This document shows positions 53,788-63,336 of a DNA stretch of 64,000 nt, one piece after another. The DNA comes from Mesorhizobium sp. SOD10 (GTDB lineage Bacteria; Pseudomonadota; Alphaproteobacteria; Rhizobiales; Rhizobiaceae): contig CCNA01000001.1 of the NCBI GenBank assembly GCA_000824805.1, positions 310,001 through 374,000 of the forward strand. Direction: 5' to 3'. The position numbers were made by a program, and so were the translations under genes. The notes beneath the pieces were generated by a model that had not been told where the DNA came from, did no database searches, and saw nothing but the letters and a program-made list of their open reading frames with translations. The stretch's first letter is position 1. Every line of letters begins with the position of its first letter.

Positions 53788-56700
53788 TTATTTCTTGGCC
53801 AGGAGCGCCTTGACGAGCGGCGCGTCGATCTCGCCGGTCGGCTTCATCTTGTTGTCAGTCTGGAAGGCCATGATGGCGTTCTTGGTCTTGCCGCCCATCA
53901 CGCCGTCGGCGCCGCCGGCGTCGTAGCCGTTCTTGTTGAGGATCAGCTGGATGTTCTTCACCGCCTTTTTCATGTCGATGCCGGCGGTGGTCTGCGGCGT
54001 GCTGTCCTGCCAGGATTCCGGAATATCGGCCGAGTTGGCCGCCGCGTTGAGCGGCTTGGCTTTCCACAATTCCGTCGCGGCGCGTGCCCGCTCGAGCTGC
54101 TCGGGCCTGAGCGCATTGGCGATCTCGTCGCGCTTGGCGGCGGCGTCCTTGTCGCCGGTCTTGGCGACCAGCGCGAACCACTTGTAGGATTCCTCCAGGT
54201 TCTGCTTCATGCCGACGCCCTTGGCGGCCAGGATGCCGAGGTTGAACTGGCTGTCCTTGACGCCGAGGTCGGCGGCTTCCTGGAACCAGTGCGTCGCCGA
54301 TTCATTGTCGGTCACCCCGTCGGCCGCCATGGCGAACAGCACCGCGAGGTTGTGCATGGCGCTGGCGTTGCCCTGTTCGGCGGCGAGCTGGTAGTAGGTC
54401 TTGGCCTTCTTGATGTCGCGCGCGACGCCGATGCCTTTTTCGTAGAAATTGCCGATGCGGTATTCGGCCGGCGCGAAGCCGAGCTCGGCCGACTGCTCAT
54501 ACCACTTCGCTGCCGCCTTCATATCTTCCTTGACGCCCCGCGATTCCGCGTAGCGCGAGCCGACCTCGAACAGCGCCTTGGCGTCGCCGCCGGCGGCGGC
54601 GTCGCGCAGCGCCACCGGACCGATTTCGGACGGAATGTCGAATTTGGCTGCGGCCGTCTGGCTTGCCGCCGGCGGCACGGCGCCTGTCGTATCGGCCGAG
54701 GTGGCGGCCGGCGCGCTGGCGCCCTCGGCCGCCGGACTAGCCGCCTCCTTGGCCATCGGCTGCGTGTCGCCATCCGTATCCGTCGCGGAGACGGCTGCTG
54801 CGGCAGGTTCGGACGGCATCGCCGAAGCCGTCGGCGCCGGCTCGGCTGGCGCCGCAAGCGGTGCCGGCGCGGTCGCCGGTTCGGCGGGCATGGCGGCGGC
54901 AGTCTCGGGACTCGAAGGGGTGGAAACGGCAGGTGCCGCATCCTTGACGGGCTCGGCCTGCCTGACGGGACGCGCAGGGGCGTTTTCGGCCTGTGCGGTT
55001 CCCATGTCGGTCTTTTGCGCATCGGCTTGCGGCGCTGCGGGCGCGTTGAGCGAAGCCGTATCGACCGTCTGCGTGGAAAGGACCGGCGCGGCTTGGTTGT
55101 TGGCCGTTTCGACGGGATCGGACAGGAAGGCCTTGCCCAACTGCAGGCCGGCCAGCGCCATCATGATCGCGGCGGCCGCCATCAGGATCGGCTTGCGCCT
55201 CGCCTTGAGCAGGTCGCCTATCCTCAGCGCCTTCACCGGGCCGGTCATGGTCGATTGCCGCTTCAGCGTGTCGGCTTCCGCGGCCGCCGCCTGGGCCGCG
55301 CGGCGGGCGGCGGCGATGAAGTCGGACTTTGCGGCATCGCTCTCGTTGCGCCTGACCGGCTGGCCGCCGCGCTCGTCGCGCACGCGCTTCATGATGGCGC
55401 TGAGGTCCGGCGCGCCGGAACCGGGCTCCAATGGCCGGTTGGCGGCCTTGGGATCGAGCGGTTCGTCGATGTCGACGCTTGGCACGTCGGCGGCCGGCGC
55501 AGAGCCCGCCAGCGCCTGCGTGTCCGCGTCCTTCTTGCCCTTGAAGGCGCGCGCCAGGCCGCTGAACATCGATTTCCTGCGGCCGGCCGTCTCGCTCTTG
55601 TCACCGATCGCATCCGGTCCGAGGGCTGCCATGGCCGCCGCCGCCGCGGCCTCGGCAGGCGTGCGTGGCGCTGTTGGCTCGTCGCGCATGATCGCCGCGG
55701 CGCGGCCTTCGAGGCTGGCCATGTCTCCCGTGAGCGGCAGCGGCTGATCGATGTCCATCGAAGGCGCGTCCTGCACCGCGATCTTGCCACCGCGGCCGCG
55801 CTTGCTGCCCGGTTGCGGATCGACCAGCTCGCTCATCGCTTCGCTGGTCTCGCCCGCTTCGAGCGAGCCCAGCCGGTCGACGATCTTGAGCAGCGTGTCG
55901 TGGATCGCCTCGAAGGTCCGCGAGTTGCGCTCGTCGGAACGGCGGGTGAGCGCCTCGAGCGTCTTCAGGTCCTGGGCGAGGCCGGCGACGGCGGTCGCAT
56001 TGGTCTGCGCCGTGCTGGACGTCGACTCGGCAAGCGATCTGACGGCGCTCTCGGCCGCCTCGCGCGCCACGCTCAGGATGGAATCGCGCGTGCCGGCCAG
56101 CGACTTCTCGATCTCGTTGAGGCGCGGGCTGATGTCTTCGAACTCGGGCAGCGGCGTGCCGGGCTTGGAAAGATGCGCCGACAGGCCGGCGACCTGCGCT
56201 TCCAAGCTGCGGATCAGCGCCGGATCGATGCCCGCGACCTGCTGCGCGGACGATTCCAGCCGGCTGGAAATGTCTTCAAGCCGGCTTTCCAGTCCGCGGA
56301 TCGCCATCTCGTTGGCGGGATCGGGCGTGCGCGCCTCGATGCGCTTGGCCAAAGCGGTGAAGCGGGCGTCGATCGCTTCCATGATGCCGGCGCTCTCGTC
56401 CTGGCGCATGCGCTGGTCGAGCCGGTCCGCGACCTCGTCCAGCCGCCGTTCGAGATCGCGAAACAGCATATTGCCCTGTTCGATCGCATCGCCCTGGCGC
56501 CGCTCGAGCAGCATGGAGAGCGCGTCGAAGCGCTGCTCCAGGCCTTGGAAGATCTGGTCGGCGTCGGGCATGGCCGGCGCGCGGTCCATCTTGTCGGTGA
56601 TCAAGGCGATCTGCTTGCCGAGCCGCTCCATGGCCTGTTCGGGCAGGTCGGCGCGCCCGGCCAGCTGGTCCACGCGGCTGGTGAGAAGGTTGAGGCGGTC

Positions 56701-57858
56701 GAGGACTTCCGCTCCCGGCCGCGACTGCGCGACCTCCTCGATCTGCTGCGCAAGGGAGGCCATGCGCTTCTCGATCCGGCCGAAGGTTTCGGGGTCGAAG
56801 GCGTTGGCTTGCGCTGCCACTGTCGAGGCGACGATGGCGCGGGAAATCTCGTCCAGCCGCTCGTCGATCATGGCGAGCGTTTCGCCGCCGCGCGCGGTCT
56901 GCTGGCCGGCGAAGCGGTCGACCGCGCCGGCAAGCGTGCGCACCTTTTCCTCCAGCGAGCGCAGCGAAAGCGATTCCGGCAGGTTGTTGACGGCGCTGCT
57001 GATCTGTTCGAGCCGGTCTGTCAGCACCGAAAGGCTCGGGCCTTCGGCGCGCTTGCGCTGGTCGGCGTCGACACGGTCTTCGAAGGCGCTCCAGCGGCGA
57101 TCGAAATCGTCCCAGCGGCGGTCGACCTTCTGCACGCTTTCCTCGCGCGCCAGCGTGTCCAGCGCGCCCTTCACCTGTTCCAGTTCCAGCCGCAGCAGAT
57201 TGACGCTGCGGTCGTCGCTTTTTTCGGCAAGCGCCTGGATGGCGCCCGAAAGCCGCTCGAATTCGAGGCCGAGCTCGGCGCTGCTCTTATCGGGCATGCC
57301 GTTCGCGCCGCGCTGGCTGTTGGCCTGCATGGCGCGGTCGATGTCTTGGCGAAAAGCCTCGAATTCGCGCTGCAGGCCGGCGGTCATCTGATGTCGCAGT
57401 TCCTCGCGCAGTCCGCGCAGTTCGACGGCGATCTTGCCGACCATGGCGACGCTGTCTTCCTGGCCACGCACCCGGTCGATGTCACGCGCGATCGCCTGAT
57501 AGTTCTGCCCGAAGGCGGGCGCGTCGCCTGGCGCCGGATTTTGCGGCGCGCGCGTTTGCGGCCGCTGGTGCTGAGTGCCGGGATAACGCGCTGCCGGGTT
57601 TTGTGGCGGCCGGTCCAAAGGCCTTTGCGCGGAATAGGTGTCTTCGTACCAGCGCGGCTGGCCGTAAGGCTGCGTGCTTGGATAACGCGGCTCGACCGGC
57701 GGCCGCCGCAGATCGGGGCGATCGGGCATGTCGGCGCGCGTCCGGTCCAGCCGCTGCTCCAGCGTTTCGAGCGAGCGGTTCAGTTCTTCGAGCGATGCGT
57801 GCGGCCGGCGCTGCCTGCCGGCGTTGAGTGTATCGAGATAGGACCGCTTGCTGTTCAT
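53788..57858 (-). CDS. podJ: PodJ-like polar organelle protein with SEL1 repeats and peptidoglycan-binding domain
   Basis: The 1356-residue protein has a long cytoplasmic coiled-coil region (about 1-700, many heptads such as LRSLEEKVRTLAGAVD), a single membrane helix near 889-911 (PILMAAAAIMMALAGLQLG), and an alanine/proline-rich periplasmic linker. At least three SEL1-like repeats follow (about 1080-1250: KALFEVGSRYAE, EYRIGNFYEKGIG, QFNLGILAAKGVG). A C-terminal peptidoglycan-binding domain (about 1290-1354) ends the chain. This is the layout of PodJ, the polarity scaffold of alphaproteobacteria. The open frame continues 58 codons upstream, but MNSKRSYLDTLN is the likely start. Confidence 0.88.
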   Translation of the reverse strand: MNSKRSYLDTLNAGRQRRPHASLEELNRSLETLEQRLDRTRADMPDRPDLRRPPVEPRYPSTQPYGQPRWYEDTYSAQRPLDRPPQNPAARYPGTQHQRPQTRAPQNPAPGDAPAFGQNYQAIARDIDRVRGQEDSVAMVGKIAVELRGLREELRHQMTAGLQREFEAFRQDIDRAMQANSQRGANGMPDKSSAELGLEFERLSGAIQALAEKSDDRSVNLLRLELEQVKGALDTLAREESVQKVDRRWDDFDRRWSAFEDRVDADQRKRAEGPSLSVLTDRLEQISSAVNNLPESLSLRSLEEKVRTLAGAVDRFAGQQTARGGETLAMIDERLDEISRAIVASTVAAQANAFDPETFGRIEKRMASLAQQIEEVAQSRPGAEVLDRLNLLTSRVDQLAGRADLPEQAMERLGKQIALITDKMDRAPAMPDADQIFQGLEQRFDALSMLLERRQGDAIEQGNMLFRDLERRLDEVADRLDQRMRQDESAGIMEAIDARFTALAKRIEARTPDPANEMAIRGLESRLEDISSRLESSAQQVAGIDPALIRSLEAQVAGLSAHLSKPGTPLPEFEDISPRLNEIEKSLAGTRDSILSVAREAAESAVRSLAESTSSTAQTNATAVAGLAQDLKTLEALTRRSDERNSRTFEAIHDTLLKIVDRLGSLEAGETSEAMSELVDPQPGSKRGRGGKIAVQDAPSMDIDQPLPLTGDMASLEGRAAAIMRDEPTAPRTPAEAAAAAAMAALGPDAIGDKSETAGRRKSMFSGLARAFKGKKDADTQALAGSAPAADVPSVDIDEPLDPKAANRPLEPGSGAPDLSAIMKRVRDERGGQPVRRNESDAAKSDFIAAARRAAQAAAAEADTLKRQSTMTGPVKALRIGDLLKARRKPILMAAAAIMMALAGLQLGKAFLSDPVETANNQAAPVLSTQTVDTASLNAPAAPQADAQKTDMGTAQAENAPARPVRQAEPVKDAAPAVSTPSSPETAAAMPAEPATAPAPLAAPAEPAPTASAMPSEPAAAAVSATDTDGDTQPMAKEAASPAAEGASAPAATSADTTGAVPPAASQTAAAKFDIPSEIGPVALRDAAAGGDAKALFEVGSRYAESRGVKEDMKAAAKWYEQSAELGFAPAEYRIGNFYEKGIGVARDIKKAKTYYQLAAEQGNASAMHNLAVLFAMAADGVTDNESATHWFQEAADLGVKDSQFNLGILAAKGVGMKQNLEESYKWFALVAKTGDKDAAAKRDEIANALRPEQLERARAATELWKAKPLNAAANSADIPESWQDSTPQTTAGIDMKKAVKNIQLILNKNGYDAGGADGVMGGKTKNAIMAFQTDNKMKPTGEIDAPLVKALLAKK

Positions 57859-58298
57859 CGATGCGCCCGTTTCAGAATGGCCGGCCAGAGGCCGGTCTGC
57901 AGTAGCTGTCGGGAACGAAGCGAGCCGAGCGGTTTTGCTGCGGAGGAAGACGAGCTTCCGGGTTCTCACCCGCGCTTCGAAAAACCGTGAAAAATTCGCT
58001 ACAGGATAAACACGGGTGACCGACATGCGCACATTTCGCCCAACGTGGTAAACAAGGCGTTAACCAAGCTTAAGAGTCGCGCACAATCATGCGCCGGCGT
58101 TCGGGTGCGGCATAAAGTTCCGGCTCGACAACGCCCTTGCGTCACCCGGCGGCTGTCGGTATAGGATTGACGTAAACGTAAAAGGTGCGAAGCCGTGCCT
58201 CTTGCGATTGATTTGTTGCAACCACGATTGGAAGCACGCCCCCGCTTCCATTCAGGCGACGCTTGGTCCGCGACCGCGACGCCATCAGGGGAAAGCCA
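57859..58298. promoter_or_regulatory. podJ-merR divergent control region
   Basis: This 440-base spacer holds a near CtrA-type site at 58060-58073 (TTAA-N6-TTAA, one base short of the usual seven-base gap), about 200 bases before podJ, and a LiuR-like palindrome at 58167-58182. No further gene is evident. Confidence 0.45.
58167..58182 (+). promoter_or_regulatory. LiuR-type operator upstream of merR
   Basis: TTGACGTAAACGTAAA is a near-perfect palindrome (TTnACGT...ACGTnAA) about 115 bases before the merR start. It closely resembles the inverted repeat at 58884, which suggests autoregulation. Confidence 0.65.
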
Positions 58299-58769
58299 GT
58301 GACCATGAAGCTTGTTTCGCCCGGCGAAGCCGCGGCCAATACCAATGACATTCCGGCCGAGGCCGGCGAGGAATTCGTCCGCATCGGCGAGATGGCCAAG
58401 AAATACGGCGTGACGCTGCGCACGCTGCGTTTCTACGAAGACAAGGGCCTTCTCAATCCGCATCGCGACGGCTCGACCCGACTCTACACGCGCCGTGACA
58501 AGGCCCGCCTGAAGCTGATCCTGCTCGGCCGCAAGGTCGGGTTCTCGCTGCGCGACGTCAAGCAGATGATGGATCTCTACGATCCGACCGGCAGCAACAC
58601 CAAGCAACTGCGGCTGGCGCTCGACAAGTCCGAGAAACAGCTCGCCCGCCTGCAGAAGCAGCGCGCGCTGATCGACGACGCCATCGGCGAGTTGAGCAAT
58701 TCGATGTCCATCGTGCGCCAGATGCTCAGCGAGCGCACCGCCACGCCGCAGGCAAGCGCCGCCGGCTGA
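58299..58769 (+). CDS. MerR-family regulator, LiuR-like
   Basis: The protein (156 residues from GTG 58299, or 154 from ATG 58305) has a MerR winged helix: FVRIGEMAKKYGVTLRTLRFYEDKGLLNPHRDG in outline (VTLRTLRFYEDKGLL is the key part). A C-terminal coiled coil follows (LRLALDKSEKQLARLQKQRALIDDAI). No metal-binding cysteines are present. Its place before acyl-CoA dehydrogenase, thiolase and fadB genes matches LiuR/AcdR-type regulators of acyl-CoA and branched-chain catabolism. AGGGGA lies 6 bases before the GTG. Confidence 0.87.
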   Translation: MTMKLVSPGEAAANTNDIPAEAGEEFVRIGEMAKKYGVTLRTLRFYEDKGLLNPHRDGSTRLYTRRDKARLKLILLGRKVGFSLRDVKQMMDLYDPTGSNTKQLRLALDKSEKQLARLQKQRALIDDAIGELSNSMSIVRQMLSERTATPQASAAG

Positions 58770-58883
58770 TCGCCCGCACTCCGGGGAATACCTCGGACAT
58801 GTGAAGCCGCGTGGCTATAGCCGCGCGGCTTTTTTGTCGCCACAGTGCCTGACCGCTCACAAAAATTTTGGCCTGCGACGAAG

Positions 58884-58905
58884 TTGACGTTTACGCAAAC
58901 GTCAA
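58884..58905 (+). promoter_or_regulatory. LiuR-type operator upstream of the acyl-CoA dehydrogenase operon
   Basis: Arms TTGACGTTT and AAACGTCAA (perfect 9-base match) surround ACGC, about 100 bases before the first dehydrogenase start. It shares ACGT half-sites with the site before merR. Confidence 0.7.
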
Positions 58906-59003
58906 TATTTGCTATCGGGGCATCGACATTGGCCCGGGCCTCCTGCCCAGACATGGACAGGCGACTTGCCGGTTGGGCCGGGACTGTAAGGGCGGAGGAA
59001 GGC

Positions 59004-60800
59004 ATGACGATCTACAGGGCGCCGATCCAGGACACGCTGTTCGTGCTCAACGATGTGCTGGGCTATCAGCGCTATTCCAATCTTCCAGGGTTCTCGGATG
59101 CGACGCCCGACGTGGTCGAGGCGATCCTCGCCGAAGGCGCGAAGCTCGCCGAGAACGTCATGCATCCGCTGAACCGCGTCGGCGACATGGAAGGCTGCGT
59201 GCGCCATGACGACGGCTCGGTGACCACGCCCAAGGGCTTCAAGGACGCCTTCGACCAGTATCGCGAGGCTGGCTGGATGGGGCTTGCGGCGCCGGCCGAG
59301 TTCGGCGGCCAGGGCCTGCCTTACACCGTCCACACCGCGGTTTCGGAATATATGGTTTCCGCCAACATGGCGCTGATGATGTATCCGGGCCTGACGCAAG
59401 GCGCGATCGCGGCGATCGTCACCCACGGCACGGACGAGCAGAAGGCGACCTGGCTGCCCAGGCTGATCGAGGGCGCCTGGACCGGCACCATGAACCTCAC
59501 CGAGCCGCATTGCGGCACCGACCTCGGCCTGCTGCGCACCAAGGCCGTTCCCAACGGCGATGGCACCTACAGGATTTCCGGCCAGAAGATCTTCATCTCC
59601 GCCGGCGAGCACGACATGTCGGACAACATCGTCCATCTGGTGCTTGCCCGCGCCGAGGGCGCGCCGGAAGGCGTGAAGGGCATTTCGCTGTTCATCGTGC
59701 CGAAGTTCAAGCTCGACGCCTCGGGCAATCCCGGTGAACGCAACGCGCTCTCCTGCGGCTCGATTGAGGAGAAGATGGGCATCCACGGCAACTCGACCTG
59801 CGTCATGAACTATGACGAGGCGGAGGGCACGTTGCTTGGCGAGTTGAACGGCGGGCTGAAGGCCATGTTCACGATGATGAACGAGGCCCGCCTCGGCGTC
59901 GGGCTGCAGGGGCTTTCGGTCTCCGAGATCGCCTATCAGAACGCCGTTTCTTATGCCAAGGATCGCCTCCAGGGCCGTTCGCTGTCGGGCGCCAAGGCGC
60001 CGGACAAGAAGGCCGATCCGATCATCGTCCATCCCGACATCCGCCGCTCGCTGATGACCATGAAGGCATTCAACGAGGCCGGCCGCGCCCTGGCGCTGTG
60101 GACGGCGATCAAGTCCGACATCGCGCACCGCTCCGGCGACGACAAGGACCGCCAGGCGGCCGACGACTACACGGGTCTGATGACGCCGGTGGTCAAGGGC
60201 GTGCTCACCGACAAGGGTTTCGATCACGCGGTGATGGCCCAGCAGGTGTTCGGCGGCCACGGTTACATCGAAGAGCACGGCATGAGCCAGTTCGTGCGCG
60301 ATGCGCGCATCGCCATGATCTATGAGGGCGCCAACGGCATCCAGGCGCTCGACCTCGTCGGCCGCAAGCTGGCGCAAAATGGCGGCCGTGCCGTGCAGGC
60401 CTTCTTCAAGGAGGTCGGCGAGTTCTGCGAGGAGAACCGCGCTGACGAGAAGATGGCGCCTTTCACCAAGGCGCTGAAGAAGGGCCTCAACGACCTGCAG
60501 GCGGCCACCATGTGGCTGGTGCAGAACGCCGTGGCCAAGCCCGACAATGCCGGTGCCGCCTCGACCGACTACATGCACCTCTTCGGCCTGGTCGCGCTGG
60601 GCTATATGTGGGCGCAGATGGCGAAATCCGCGCAGGCGAAGCTCGCGGAAGGCGCCAATGGCGCCAGGGTGTTCTACGATAACAAACTGGTGACCGCGCG
60701 CTTCTTCATGGAGCGCATCATGCCGGAAACGGCGACGCGTCTCGCCCGCATTTCCAGCGGCACGGATACGCTGATGGCGCTGCCGGCGGAAGCGTTCTAG
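59004..60800 (+). CDS. Acyl-CoA dehydrogenase, long form (DmdC/FadE-like)
   Basis: The 598-residue flavoprotein is of the roughly 600-residue acyl-CoA dehydrogenase class with an additional C-terminal domain, which includes 3-methylmercaptopropionyl-CoA dehydrogenases. The FAD/acyl motifs NLTEPHCGTDLG and QKIFISAGEHD are present, and the catalytic glutamate is in AMIYEGANGIQALDL. It catalyses the first beta-oxidation step. GGAGG lies 5 bases before the ATG at 59004. A frame open back to 58845 is not used. The substrate is not determinable. Confidence 0.92.
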   Translation: MTIYRAPIQDTLFVLNDVLGYQRYSNLPGFSDATPDVVEAILAEGAKLAENVMHPLNRVGDMEGCVRHDDGSVTTPKGFKDAFDQYREAGWMGLAAPAEFGGQGLPYTVHTAVSEYMVSANMALMMYPGLTQGAIAAIVTHGTDEQKATWLPRLIEGAWTGTMNLTEPHCGTDLGLLRTKAVPNGDGTYRISGQKIFISAGEHDMSDNIVHLVLARAEGAPEGVKGISLFIVPKFKLDASGNPGERNALSCGSIEEKMGIHGNSTCVMNYDEAEGTLLGELNGGLKAMFTMMNEARLGVGLQGLSVSEIAYQNAVSYAKDRLQGRSLSGAKAPDKKADPIIVHPDIRRSLMTMKAFNEAGRALALWTAIKSDIAHRSGDDKDRQAADDYTGLMTPVVKGVLTDKGFDHAVMAQQVFGGHGYIEEHGMSQFVRDARIAMIYEGANGIQALDLVGRKLAQNGGRAVQAFFKEVGEFCEENRADEKMAPFTKALKKGLNDLQAATMWLVQNAVAKPDNAGAASTDYMHLFGLVALGYMWAQMAKSAQAKLAEGANGARVFYDNKLVTARFFMERIMPETATRLARISSGTDTLMALPAEAF

Positions 60801-60914
60801 AAATGCCCGGCGTCTCCCTTCACCCTTGAAGGGAGGGCGGCCGAAGCGCCGGGAGGGATCGTCCGCGACGAGCTCGACGCCAGTTCCGACGACGTGCCTT
60901 GTGAGGAGAAGAGC

Positions 60915-62084
60915 ATGACCAATCCAGCCGACATTCTCGGCCTTCCAAAACCCGCCTGGGCGGCGGACGAGGTCGGCATGCTCTACGACATGGCGACCCG
61001 CTTCATGGCCGAAGAGATCGCGCCGCGTTACGACGAATTCGAGAAGAACGAGATTTTCGACCGCGAGAGCTGGCTGAAGGCCGGAGCGGCGGGCCTGCTC
61101 TGCGCCTCCATGCCGGAGAAATACGGCGGCTCGGGAGGCACCTTCGCGCATGAGAGCGCCATCATCGAGGCGATCGGCCATGTCGGCGTCGACGGCTTCG
61201 GCATCGGCCTGCACAATTCGATCGTAGCACCCTACATCCTGCATTACGGCTCCGAGGAGCAGAAGCAGAAATGGCTGCCGAAGCTTGCGACCGGCGAGCT
61301 CATCGGCGCGATCGCCATGACCGAACCCGGCGCCGGCTCCGACCTGCAGGGCGTCAAGACCCGCGCCGAGAAGGACGGCAACCACTACAGGATCAACGGC
61401 TCCAAGACCTTCATCACCAACGGCCAGCTCGCCAACCTGATCATCGTCGTCACCAAGACCGATCCGGACAAGGGCGCCAAGGGCACCTCGCTGATCGTCG
61501 TCGAGACCGACGAGGTCGAGGGTTTCGAGCGTGGCCGCAACCTCGACAAGATAGGGTTGAAGTCCAACGACACCTCCGAGCTGTTTTTCAATGACGTGCG
61601 CGTGCCGACGTCCAACCTGCTCGGCCACGAGGAGGGCAAGGGCTTCGTCCAACTGATGCAGCAGTTACCGCAGGAGCGCCTGCAGATCGGCACCGGCGCG
61701 ATCGCCATGATCGAGCGCGCGCTGGCGCTCACGATCGACTACGTCAAGGAACGCAAGGCCTTCGGCAAGGCCGTCATCGACTTCCAGAACACCCAATTCA
61801 AGCTGGCCGAGTTGAAGACCGAAGCCACCATCGGCCGCGTCTTCTACAATGATTGCGTCGCCCGCCATATCGACGGCGGCCTCGACCCGGTCACCGCCTC
61901 GATGGCCAAATACTGGCTCAGCGACCTGCAGGGCAAAGTCGTCGACGAATGCCTTCAACTGCATGGCGGCTATGGCTACATGAATGAATATCCGATCGCC
62001 CGCATGTACCGCGACGCCCGCGTCCAGCGTATCTACGGCGGCACCAACGAGATCATGAAATTGCTGATCGGGCGCTCTCTCTGA
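60915..62084 (+). CDS. Acyl-CoA dehydrogenase, short form
   Basis: The 389-residue enzyme is a standard acyl-CoA dehydrogenase: AMTEPGAGSDLQGVKT and NGSKTFITNGQLAN bind FAD. Near the C-terminus IYGGTNEIMK has glycine where medium-chain enzymes have the catalytic glutamate. A glutamate in LPQERLQIG lies where isovaleryl-CoA and long-chain enzymes carry their base, so a branched- or long-chain substrate is plausible. I use the ATG at 60915. A frame start at 60894 adds seven residues. Confidence 0.92.
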   Translation: MTNPADILGLPKPAWAADEVGMLYDMATRFMAEEIAPRYDEFEKNEIFDRESWLKAGAAGLLCASMPEKYGGSGGTFAHESAIIEAIGHVGVDGFGIGLHNSIVAPYILHYGSEEQKQKWLPKLATGELIGAIAMTEPGAGSDLQGVKTRAEKDGNHYRINGSKTFITNGQLANLIIVVTKTDPDKGAKGTSLIVVETDEVEGFERGRNLDKIGLKSNDTSELFFNDVRVPTSNLLGHEEGKGFVQLMQQLPQERLQIGTGAIAMIERALALTIDYVKERKAFGKAVIDFQNTQFKLAELKTEATIGRVFYNDCVARHIDGGLDPVTASMAKYWLSDLQGKVVDECLQLHGGYGYMNEYPIARMYRDARVQRIYGGTNEIMKLLIGRSL

Positions 62085-62116
62085 GCGCGGCGATCGGTAA
62101 ACCCAAGGAGCAGAAA

Positions 62117-63325
62117 ATGGCCGAAGCTTACGTCTATGACGCCGTGCGCACGCCGCGCGGCAGGGGCAAGAAGGATGGCGCGCTGCATGAGGTGCCGGCG
62201 GTGCGGCTCGCCGCGAAGACGCTCGAAGCGCTGCGCGACCGCAACGGCCTCGACACCGGCAATGTCGACGACATCATCTTCGGCTGCGTCGACCCAGTCG
62301 GCGAGGCGGGCTCCGTCATTCCGCGCGCCGCCGCCTTCGAAGCCGGCTACGACACCAAAGCGCCCGGCATGCAGATCTCGCGCTTCTGTGCCTCCGGCCT
62401 CGACGCGATCAATTTCGGCGCCGCCAAGATCGCGCAAGGGGCCGACGAGATCGTCATTGCCGGCGGTGTCGAATCGATGTCGCGCGTCGGCATGGGCATG
62501 TCCGGCGGCGCCTGGTTCATGGACCCATCCGTCGGCCTGCCCGGCTGGTTCGTGCCGCAAGGCATTTCGGCCGACCTGATCGCCACCAAATACGGCTTTT
62601 CCCGCGACGACGTCGACGCCTATGCGGTCGAGAGCCAGAAGCGCGCCGCCAGGGCCTGGGGCGAGGGCCGCTTCAAGAGTTCATTGATCCCGATCAAGGA
62701 CCAGAACGGCCTCACGATCCTCGATCATGACGAGCACATGCGCCCTGCGACTGACATGCAGTCGCTCGCCTCGCTCAACCCGTCCTTCGTCATGCCCGGC
62801 GAGATGGGCGGCTTCGACGCGGTCGCCGTGCAGAAGCATCCGGAGGTCGAGGAGGTCAATCACGTCCACCACGCCGGCAACTCGTCGGGCATCGTCGACG
62901 GCGCCGCAGCCGTGCTGCTCGGCTCCAAGAAGGCCGGCAAGGCGATGGGGCTGAAGCCCCGCGCCCGCATCCGCGCTTTCGCCAATATCGGTTCCGAGCC
63001 GGTGCTGATGCTGACCGGCCCAGTCGACGTCACCGAGAAACTTCTGAAGCGCGCCAAGATGAAGCAGTCGGACATCGACCTGTTCGAGCTCAACGAGGCC
63101 TTCGCTTCCGTCGTGCTGCGCTACATGCAGGCTTTCGACATCCCGCATGACCAGATCAACGTCAATGGCGGCGCAATCGCCATGGGTCATCCGCTCGGCG
63201 CCACCGGCGCGATGATCTTCGGCACGGTTCTGGACGAGCTGGAGCGCCGCGACTTGAACACCGCGCTGGTCACGCTCTGCATCGGCGCCGGCATGGGCAC
63301 CGCCACCATCATCGAACGCGTCTGA
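62117..63325 (+). CDS. fadA: Acetyl-CoA C-acyltransferase (thiolase)
   Basis: The 402-residue enzyme cleaves 3-ketoacyl-CoA in beta-oxidation. The nucleophilic cysteine is in [14 protein letters not shown], the histidine in [16 protein letters not shown] and the second cysteine in [11 protein letters not shown], so the thiolase site is complete. It starts 32 bases after the second dehydrogenase, with AAGGAG upstream, and is followed by fadB after 11 bases. The symbol is assigned by pairing with fadB. Confidence 0.93.
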   Translation: MAEAYVYDAVRTPRGRGKKDGALHEVPAVRLAAKTLEALRDRNGLDTGNVDDIIFGCVDPVGEAGSVIPRAAAFEAGYDTKAPGMQISRFCASGLDAINFGAAKIAQGADEIVIAGGVESMSRVGMGMSGGAWFMDPSVGLPGWFVPQGISADLIATKYGFSRDDVDAYAVESQKRAARAWGEGRFKSSLIPIKDQNGLTILDHDEHMRPATDMQSLASLNPSFVMPGEMGGFDAVAVQKHPEVEEVNHVHHAGNSSGIVDGAAAVLLGSKKAGKAMGLKPRARIRAFANIGSEPVLMLTGPVDVTEKLLKRAKMKQSDIDLFELNEAFASVVLRYMQAFDIPHDQINVNGGAIAMGHPLGATGAMIFGTVLDELERRDLNTALVTLCIGAGMGTATIIERV

Positions 63326-63336
63326 GGGAGAGAGAT

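Noticed and set aside
53752..57990. A 1412-codon open frame antisense to podJ
   Set aside because: It mirrors the podJ coding frame in a GC-rich gene, is arginine/glycine-rich without domains, and podJ has clear coiled-coil, SEL1 and peptidoglycan-binding domains.
58902..61652. A 916-codon open frame antisense to the acyl-CoA dehydrogenases
   Set aside because: It overlaps two recognisable enzymes and has low-complexity composition, so it is a GC-driven shadow.
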